NCBI GenBank assembly: GCA_913047525.1
Contig: CAJWUS010000015.1
Location: forward strand, 1 to 16,453
Reading direction: 5' to 3'
Origin: an uncultured Flavobacteriales bacterium
GTDB taxonomy: Bacteria; Bacteroidota; Bacteroidia; Flavobacteriales; BACL11
DNA: 16,453 bases
Under the pieces are notes generated by a model. The model was not told the DNA's origin. It was given only the letters and a program-made list of their open reading frames with translations, and made no database searches. Numbering within the stretch: position 1 is the stretch's first letter; every line of letters begins with the position of its first letter. A program made the position numbers and the translations under genes. Shown in pieces: positions 15,255 through 16,453 of this stretch.

Positions 15255-16453
15255 CCGAATTATATTGATGAAGCCAGAATCTTGGTATTTCCATCCCTCA
15301 AAATCCTTGAAATAAATTTCATACACATAAGTCCCCATTGGCAACTCTTTGCCGCTTTCTCTATGTTTCCCATCCCAACCTTTATCACAATTTAATTCGT
15401 TAATATTGTTGGTTGAGAAAATTAATTTGCCAATTCGGTTATACACATTGAAAGTGAAAGTTTCTTCTCTAATAGCATGGTAGCTAATACAGAATTTATC
15501 ATTTATTCCATCCAAATCAGGTGTGAAAGAATTTGGAATATAAAGCCAATATTCATCTTTTACCCAAAGCTGATTAAAGGTCGTATCCTTGCAATTATTG
15601 ACATCCGTAACAATCAAAGTTATTTGGTATAAGCCAACTGAATCTGCATAGAGATGATAAGGATTGTGAATCAAACTATCAGAAGAATTGTCGCCAAAAT
15701 TCCATAACCAGTTTACAGTTGCAAAAGTATCTGCAATAAAATGCGCTTGTGGATGAAGAATAGAAAGTCTATCATCAGGACTTATTCTAAAATGAGCTAT
15801 TGGAGGGGTAGTTTCTACTACATAAGCAGAACCAGAAGTTACCCCTATTCCAGTTGCATCTGCATAAGATAAAAGTGTATATTCTCCAGCTTTTCTAGTA
15901 TAAATAATGTAGGGGTCATCAGTAGTTGTAATTGAAGGCTGAGCCACTCCATCAATTTCATATACAAAAGTAAAGGGCGCAATTCCACTAAAATCAACTA
16001 ACACCTCTGCTAAATCATTTTCATTTGTGCAAATGGTATCTCCTCCACCGATAAAAGATAAGATTGTTGGCTTTAAGATCGTGTGTAAGCGAATAGTATC
16101 TGGATAATTAGCATAAAATGTTACTTGCTCCGTAGAAGTGTTTGGCAAAATAGAGTTGCTATCAGCCTCCCAATGGCTGAAATAGTAAAGCGGATCAATC
16201 GTTGGAGCTAAAGAAATGGTATCTCCTAACACATAAGTTTCTGTAGAAGGAAAGGCATTTAAAATTGTTCCGTCAGCATCAATCTCTGTAGAGGTCCCCA
16301 TTGGAATAACCTGATAAACAACGTCTTTATATTCCACAGGAGGAATGAAGTGAGCCGTAACAGTAACATCTCCCAACAAACTTAAAGCCAAGGTGTCCAC
16401 TAAAGAATCATATACATAGGTGTTGATAGGATCTACTTCCCAGTAATAGAAAG
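15252..16453 (-). CDS. Large secreted protein with PKD and type IX sorting domains (partial)
   Basis: The C-terminal 399 residues of a larger protein. The frame stays open through the right edge, so the GTG at 16400 is internal and the true start lies outside the window. The visible part begins with tandem beta-rich repeats of the kind with FYYWEVD and YFSHWEAD followed by VTAHFIPP or IRLHTILKP, resembling InlB-type B repeats. A beta-rich region with two cysteines in GGDTICTNEN follows. Next is a PKD domain (WLWNFGDNSSDS, then YQITLIVTDVNNC). The last 95 or so residues are a gliding-motility-associated/type B sorting domain (PNSFTPDLDGINDKF, YNRIGKLIF, GWDGK, GTYVYEIYF). It is likely exported through the type IX system and held at or released from the cell surface. 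Its function is unknown, and it faces the decarboxylase gene. Confidence 0.87.
   Translation of the reverse strand, partial: FYYWEVDPINTYVYDSLVDTLALSLLGDVTVTAHFIPPVEYKDVVYQVIPMGTSTEIDADGTILNAFPSTETYVLGDTISLAPTIDPLYYFSHWEADSNSILPNTSTEQVTFYANYPDTIRLHTILKPTILSFIGGGDTICTNENDLAEVLVDFSGIAPFTFVYEIDGVAQPSITTTDDPYIIYTRKAGEYTLLSYADATGIGVTSGSAYVVETTPPIAHFRISPDDRLSILHPQAHFIADTFATVNWLWNFGDNSSDSLIHNPYHLYADSVGLYQITLIVTDVNNCKDTTFNQLWVKDEYWLYIPNSFTPDLDGINDKFCISYHAIREETFTFNVYNRIGKLIFSTNNINELNCDKGWDGKHRESGKELPMGTYVYEIYFKDFEGWKYQDSGFINIIR

Noticed and set aside
16398..16400. GTG at 16400 as start of the rightmost gene
   Set aside because: The same frame stays open to the window edge with repeat-like sequence, so this is an internal valine codon.

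Overview
The window looks like ordinary chromosome from an AT-rich member of the Bacteroidota, most likely a flavobacterium-like lineage. Four things point there: two secreted proteins ending in gliding-motility/type IX-type C-terminal domains; a run ileS, DksA/TraR-like gene, lspA in which the DksA-like protein has lost its zinc finger in the Bacteroidota manner; Bacteroidota-style promoter sequences (TAnnTTTG) ahead of ileS and a tRNA gene; and GpsA, IleS and LspA sequences of Bacteroidota type. I see no insertion sequence, phage, CRISPR array or integration site. Genes fill the window and no gap between them exceeds about 95 bases.

Left part (1-8451). The 3' end of lysS is followed 5 bases later by gpsA, which appears to use a TTG start. 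Facing them is a minus-strand group: a secreted protein with two lamin-tail domains, then uvrC overlapping it by one base (TAATG), then an unassigned SAM-dependent methyltransferase. Divergent from the secreted protein is asd (aspartate-semialdehyde dehydrogenase), whose stop codon abuts the ATG of a sulfotransferase-like gene.

Middle part (8459-13692, minus strand). A fructosamine-kinase-family gene lies upstream of the ileS - DksA-like - lspA operon, which has a good promoter of its own. The ileS product is a type-2 (eukaryote-like) IleRS carrying GIHH in place of the class I HIGH motif. From memory, this altered form is linked to very strong mupirocin resistance, and it is the most interesting item here.

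Right part (13693-16453). A tRNA-Ala(GGC) gene with encoded CCA has a well-matched promoter and is followed only 13 bases later by a PLP-dependent decarboxylase of the animal GAD/CSAD type, so the two are probably co-transcribed. Facing it is the C-terminal part of a large PKD-containing secreted protein that runs off the right edge.

I found no clear undescribed multi-gene system. The points worth a second look are the GIHH motif, the tRNA-decarboxylase linkage, the uncertain substrate of the decarboxylase, and the tight coupling of unassigned genes to housekeeping genes (asd with the sulfotransferase-like gene, the lamin-tail protein with uvrC).
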